Assembly (NCBI RefSeq): GCF_900089585.1
Contig: NZ_FLRH01000003.1
Coordinates: forward strand, 2,990,501 to 3,054,500
Direction of reading: 5' to 3'
Source of the DNA: Micromonospora sediminicola
GTDB taxonomy: Bacteria; Actinomycetota; Actinomycetes; Mycobacteriales; Micromonosporaceae
DNA: 64,000 nt
The notes below the pieces were generated by a model. It was not told where the DNA came from and searched no databases. It was given only the letters and a program-made list of their open reading frames with translations. This document shows, piece by piece, positions 61,368 through 64,000 of this stretch (position 1 is the first letter of the stretch; each line of letters starts with the position of its first letter). The position numbers and the translations under genes were made by a program.

Positions 61368-62087
61368 GTGTTGTCCATCGCCGCAAGCGAGCTGATCCAG
61401 ATCTTCCGCAACCGGCTGGTACTGATCACCAGCCTCATCATCCCGGTGGTCGTCAGCGCGTTCTTCGTCCGCCAGCACGAGACCTACGCCGCCCTCGGCA
61501 GTCTCGGCTACATCGCCGCGATCGTGATGTTCACGATCACCGCGTTCGGGCTCTATGCCACCGCGGTCACCACGCTGGCCTCCCGGCGGCAGAACCTCTT
61601 CCTCAAGAGACTGCGCTCCACCGCCGAGGGGGACGCCGGCATCCTCGCCGGCCTGCTGCTGCCCGTCCTCGTCCTCGCCGTGGTGCAGGTGACCGCCATC
61701 CTGACCGTCCTGGCCGTGGTCGCCGGCGGACCGGCCGACGTCGCTCTGCTGGTCGTGGCGTTCCTCGCGACCCTGGCCATGATGGTCGGCCTGGCCCTGG
61801 CCACGGCCGGGCTGACGAACTCCCCGGAACACGCTCAGGTCACCACCCTGCCCGTCACCCTCGGTGTGATCGCCGCGGCCACCTGGGTCGGCATCTCCGG
61901 CACGGAGAACCTCGCCTGGCTCAAGCGGCTGCTGCCCGGCGGCGCGGCCGCGGAACTGACCATGAACGCCTGGAACGGCGGGGTCGCCGTGACCGACTCC
62001 CTGGTCCTGCTCGCGCCCACGCTCGGCTGGGTCGTCATCTCCGTCGCCCTCGCCATCCGCCTCTTCCGCTGGGAGCCCCGCCGATGA
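61368..62087 (+). CDS. ABC-2 type permease
   Basis: This 239-residue permease has six helices with ABC-2 features: ASELIQIFRNRLVLITSLII, SRRQNLFLKRLRSTAEGDAG and a late LLPGGAAAELTMNAW. GTG 61368 has AGGAG 7 bases upstream; a longer frame reads back into the ATPase gene. Its end overlaps the GPP34 gene by ATGA. Confidence 0.92.
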   Translation: MLSIAASELIQIFRNRLVLITSLIIPVVVSAFFVRQHETYAALGSLGYIAAIVMFTITAFGLYATAVTTLASRRQNLFLKRLRSTAEGDAGILAGLLLPVLVLAVVQVTAILTVLAVVAGGPADVALLVVAFLATLAMMVGLALATAGLTNSPEHAQVTTLPVTLGVIAAATWVGISGTENLAWLKRLLPGGAAAELTMNAWNGGVAVTDSLVLLAPTLGWVVISVALAIRLFRWEPRR

Positions 62088-62764
62088 CCACCGCACCCCG
62101 CTCGGACGCCCCGACCCTCGTCGAAGACCTCCTCCTGCTGCTGTTCCAGCCCACATCCGGGACCATCGCGGGTGAGAACACCCTCTTCTACGTCCTCGGT
62201 GGCGCGGTCCTCGCGGACCTGGCGCTCGGCGACCACCTGATCACGGCGGACCGTGGGCGGGTCAGTGGCGTGGCGGGTCACCCACCGTCGGACGACCTCC
62301 TCCGCCCGGCGTGGAACTACCTCGCCGAGAAACCGAGGGGAGTGCAGACCGCACTCGCGGCCATCGGTCCCGCCCTGCGCAAGCCGGTGTTGGAGCGGCT
62401 CGTCGCCCGTGGCGACATCGACGAGGCGCCGCGCAAGGTGCTCGGCCTGTTCCGGACGACGGCCCTGCGCGACGGCAGGACCGAACGACGGGCCCGCCTG
62501 CTCGCCGACGTTCGGCAGGTTCTCGTGGCGGGTGCGGAGCCGCGAGCCCGTGTCGCCGCGCTCGCGGCGCTGCTCTCGGCCAGCGGGACACTGCCGCAGT
62601 TCCACCGCGAGATCCCGTGGACGTCAGAGGTGATCACGCGGGCCAAGGCGCTCGAGCGCGGCGACTGGGGTGCCGGCGCCGCGGCCGAGGCGGTGACCCG
62701 TACCGTCACGGCCACGGTCGTCAACAGCGTCATCGTGGCCGTCACCGTGCTGCCGCGCAGCTAG
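62084..62764 (+). CDS. GPP34 (GOLPH3-like) protein
   Basis: This 226-residue protein is related to Golgi phosphoprotein 3, which binds phosphatidylinositol 4-phosphate in eukaryotes: TLVEDLLLLLFQPTSGTIAG, LGGAVLADLALGDHLITA and RPAWNYLAEKPRGVQTALAA. Actinobacteria carry several GPP34 genes of unknown function. Here it is translationally coupled to an ABC permease, suggesting a membrane-lipid-linked role in the exporter. Confidence 0.9.
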   Translation: MTTAPRSDAPTLVEDLLLLLFQPTSGTIAGENTLFYVLGGAVLADLALGDHLITADRGRVSGVAGHPPSDDLLRPAWNYLAEKPRGVQTALAAIGPALRKPVLERLVARGDIDEAPRKVLGLFRTTALRDGRTERRARLLADVRQVLVAGAEPRARVAALAALLSASGTLPQFHREIPWTSEVITRAKALERGDWGAGAAAEAVTRTVTATVVNSVIVAVTVLPRS

Positions 62765-62856
62765 TGGCGGGCACGCTGCGGAGCTTTCCCGCCGACAGCG
62801 AGCCGGCACTGCGGTCCGGGAGGCGCGGTGGCCGACGGTGAGTTCCCGCGCGCCGA

Positions 62857-64000
62857 TCACCAGGCGCAGGGCGCGTAGTCCTTCAGGAAGCAGCCGTAGA
62901 GGTCCTCGCCCTGTTCGCCGCGGACGATCGGGTCGTAGACCCGGGCCGCGCCGTCGACCAGGTCCAGTGGGGCGTGGAAGCCGGCGTCCGCCAGCCGCAT
63001 CTTCGTCGGGTGGGGCCGCTCGTCGGTGATCCAGCCGGTGTCGACGCTGGTCATGAGGATGCCGTCGGCCAGCATCTCCTGGGCGCTGGTTCGGGTGAGC
63101 ATGTTCAGCGCGGCCTTGGCCATGTTGGTGTGCGGGTGCTCCGGCCCCTTGTAGCCGCGGGCGAACTGGCCCTCCATCGCCGACACGTTCACCACGTACT
63201 TCCGGCGGGCGGTCGCCGCGGCCATCGCCGGTCGCAGTCGGCTGACCAGCACGAACGGCGCGGTCACGTTGCACAGCTGCACTTCGAGCAGTTCGATCGG
63301 GTCCACCTCGTGCACCCGCTGCACCCAGCTGTTGACCGGTTCGAGGTCCGGCACCAGACCGCCGGCGTCGATGGCGCTCGCTGCCGCGATGCGCTCCGGC
63401 GACGCGGAGCCGCCGGTCAGCGCCAGCGCGGTGAGCGCGTGCGGGGTGAGCGCCGGACGCGCCGGGGCGGTCAGACTGCCGGCCGGGTCGTTCCGGCCGG
63501 CCGTCGGGGCGAACGTGATGATCTCCGGCAGCGGACCGTCCGGCAGGGCCGCCGCCTCCGCGGCGACGAGCGGCGCGTATGCCCCGGGGGTGCGGCGGAC
63601 GGTCTGCGCCGCGTTGTTGATCAGGATGTCGAGTGGTCCCTGGGCGCTGACCGAGTCGGCGAGGGCGATCACCTGGGCGGGGTCGCGCAGGTCGATCCCG
63701 ACGATCCGCAGGCGGTGCAGCCAGTCCGCGCTGTCCGGCATCGCGGCGAACCGGCGGACCGCGTCGTGCGGGAACCGGGTGGTCACCGTGGTGTGCGCGC
63801 CGTCGCGCAGCAGCCGCAGCGCGATGTACATGCCGATCTTCGCCCGGCCGCCGGTGAGCAGCGCGCGCCGGCCGGTCAGGTCGGTGCGGGCGTCGCGGCG
63901 CTCCCGGTTGAGCGCGGCGCAGGGCGGGCAGAGCTGGTGGTAGAACGCGTCCACCTCGCGGTAACGCTGCTTGCAGACGTAACAGCCGCGCGGGTTGTGC
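62857..64000 (-). CDS. Short-chain dehydrogenase with N-terminal zinc ribbon (5' end outside window)
   Basis: The frame continues past the window end. It starts in view with HNPRGCYVCKQRYREVDAFY, followed by QLCPPCAALN, two CxxC pairs that should form a zinc ribbon. Then comes a Rossmann domain (RRALLTGGRAKIGMYIALRL, ILINNAAQTVRR). An insertion of roughly 90 residues precedes NVSAMEGQF. The active-site YxxxK reads TNMAK, so the usual catalytic Tyr is Thr. Ser is kept. It may be a reductase with different acid/base chemistry, or a non-enzymatic NAD(P)-binding protein. The family is seen in actinobacteria; its role is unknown to me. Confidence 0.85.
   Translation of the reverse strand, partial: HNPRGCYVCKQRYREVDAFYHQLCPPCAALNRERRDARTDLTGRRALLTGGRAKIGMYIALRLLRDGAHTTVTTRFPHDAVRRFAAMPDSADWLHRLRIVGIDLRDPAQVIALADSVSAQGPLDILINNAAQTVRRTPGAYAPLVAAEAAALPDGPLPEIITFAPTAGRNDPAGSLTAPARPALTPHALTALALTGGSASPERIAAASAIDAGGLVPDLEPVNSWVQRVHEVDPIELLEVQLCNVTAPFVLVSRLRPAMAAATARRKYVVNVSAMEGQFARGYKGPEHPHTNMAKAALNMLTRTSAQEMLADGILMTSVDTGWITDERPHPTKMRLADAGFHAPLDLVDGAARVYDPIVRGEQGEDLYGCFLKDYAPCAW

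Overview
The DNA is very GC-rich, with GTG and TTG starts, many 4-base stop/start overlaps and several apparently leaderless promoters. Together with the gene content (GPP34, ABATE and DUF3159 proteins, a DesK/DesR-type two-component pair, a CBM2-linked AA10 LPMO, CBM5/12 chitinases, and a urease cluster without ureE beside a urtABCDE transporter) this points to a filamentous actinomycete. Micromonosporaceae is my best guess, from gene style only. No rRNA, tRNA, CRISPR array or complete insertion sequence was seen.

Layout. 1-11.9 kb: the end of a non-ribosomal peptide gene cluster. It holds the last modules of an NRPS with a terminal thioesterase, an Asp/Glu-racemase-family protein with an altered active site, an MbtH protein and a GAMT-like guanidino methyltransferase in one operon. 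A free-standing adenylation enzyme faces it, followed by an FAD-dependent oxidase. 12-21.6 kb: small regulator/target pairs. These are a TetR gene with a divergent FAD oxidase sharing a clear palindromic operator, a MerR gene, DUF3159, a wrecked MerR copy, a secreted TAP-like peptidase, a condensation-type acyltransferase, an MFS exporter and an ABATE regulator. Three near-identical MerR-type promoter/operators (GTGCC-N5-GGCAC directly against a TTGA -35 box) sit here, with a degenerate fourth.

21.7-24.2 kb: a two-gene unit of unknown function (a large protein with a YfaP/DUF2135-like domain and a 131-residue partner). 24.7-36.1 kb: a nitrogen island, ureABCFGD followed by a MarR gene, a cytosolic binding-protein-like sensor and urtABCDE, with a promoter/operator palindrome and a long structured leader before urtA. 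36.4-39.9 kb: an acidic mini-protein and a tightly overlapping four-gene cassette (acyl-CoA-dehydrogenase-like, PIG-L deacetylase, methyltransferase, GT2) of unknown product.

40.2-48.5 kb: a hydrolase-fold protein that has lost its catalytic triad, a CBS-protein/ion-transporter pair, a MarR gene, a potassium channel lacking S2-S3, a PP2C phosphatase and small envelope or stress proteins. 48.5-53.4 kb: a recent, internally deleted copy of urtE lies directly before a chitin-degradation block (AA10 LPMO and two GH18 chitinases whose CBM-coding DNA is almost identical). 53.8-58.5 kb: a DUF1801 protein, a hydrolase relic, a class A beta-lactamase lipoprotein, a CPBP protease and a BlaB-like/LysR pair resembling the blaL/blaB/blaA system of Streptomyces cacaoi. 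58.6-64 kb: a two-component system divergent from an ABC exporter-GPP34 operon, then a zinc-ribbon/SDR fusion cut by the window end.
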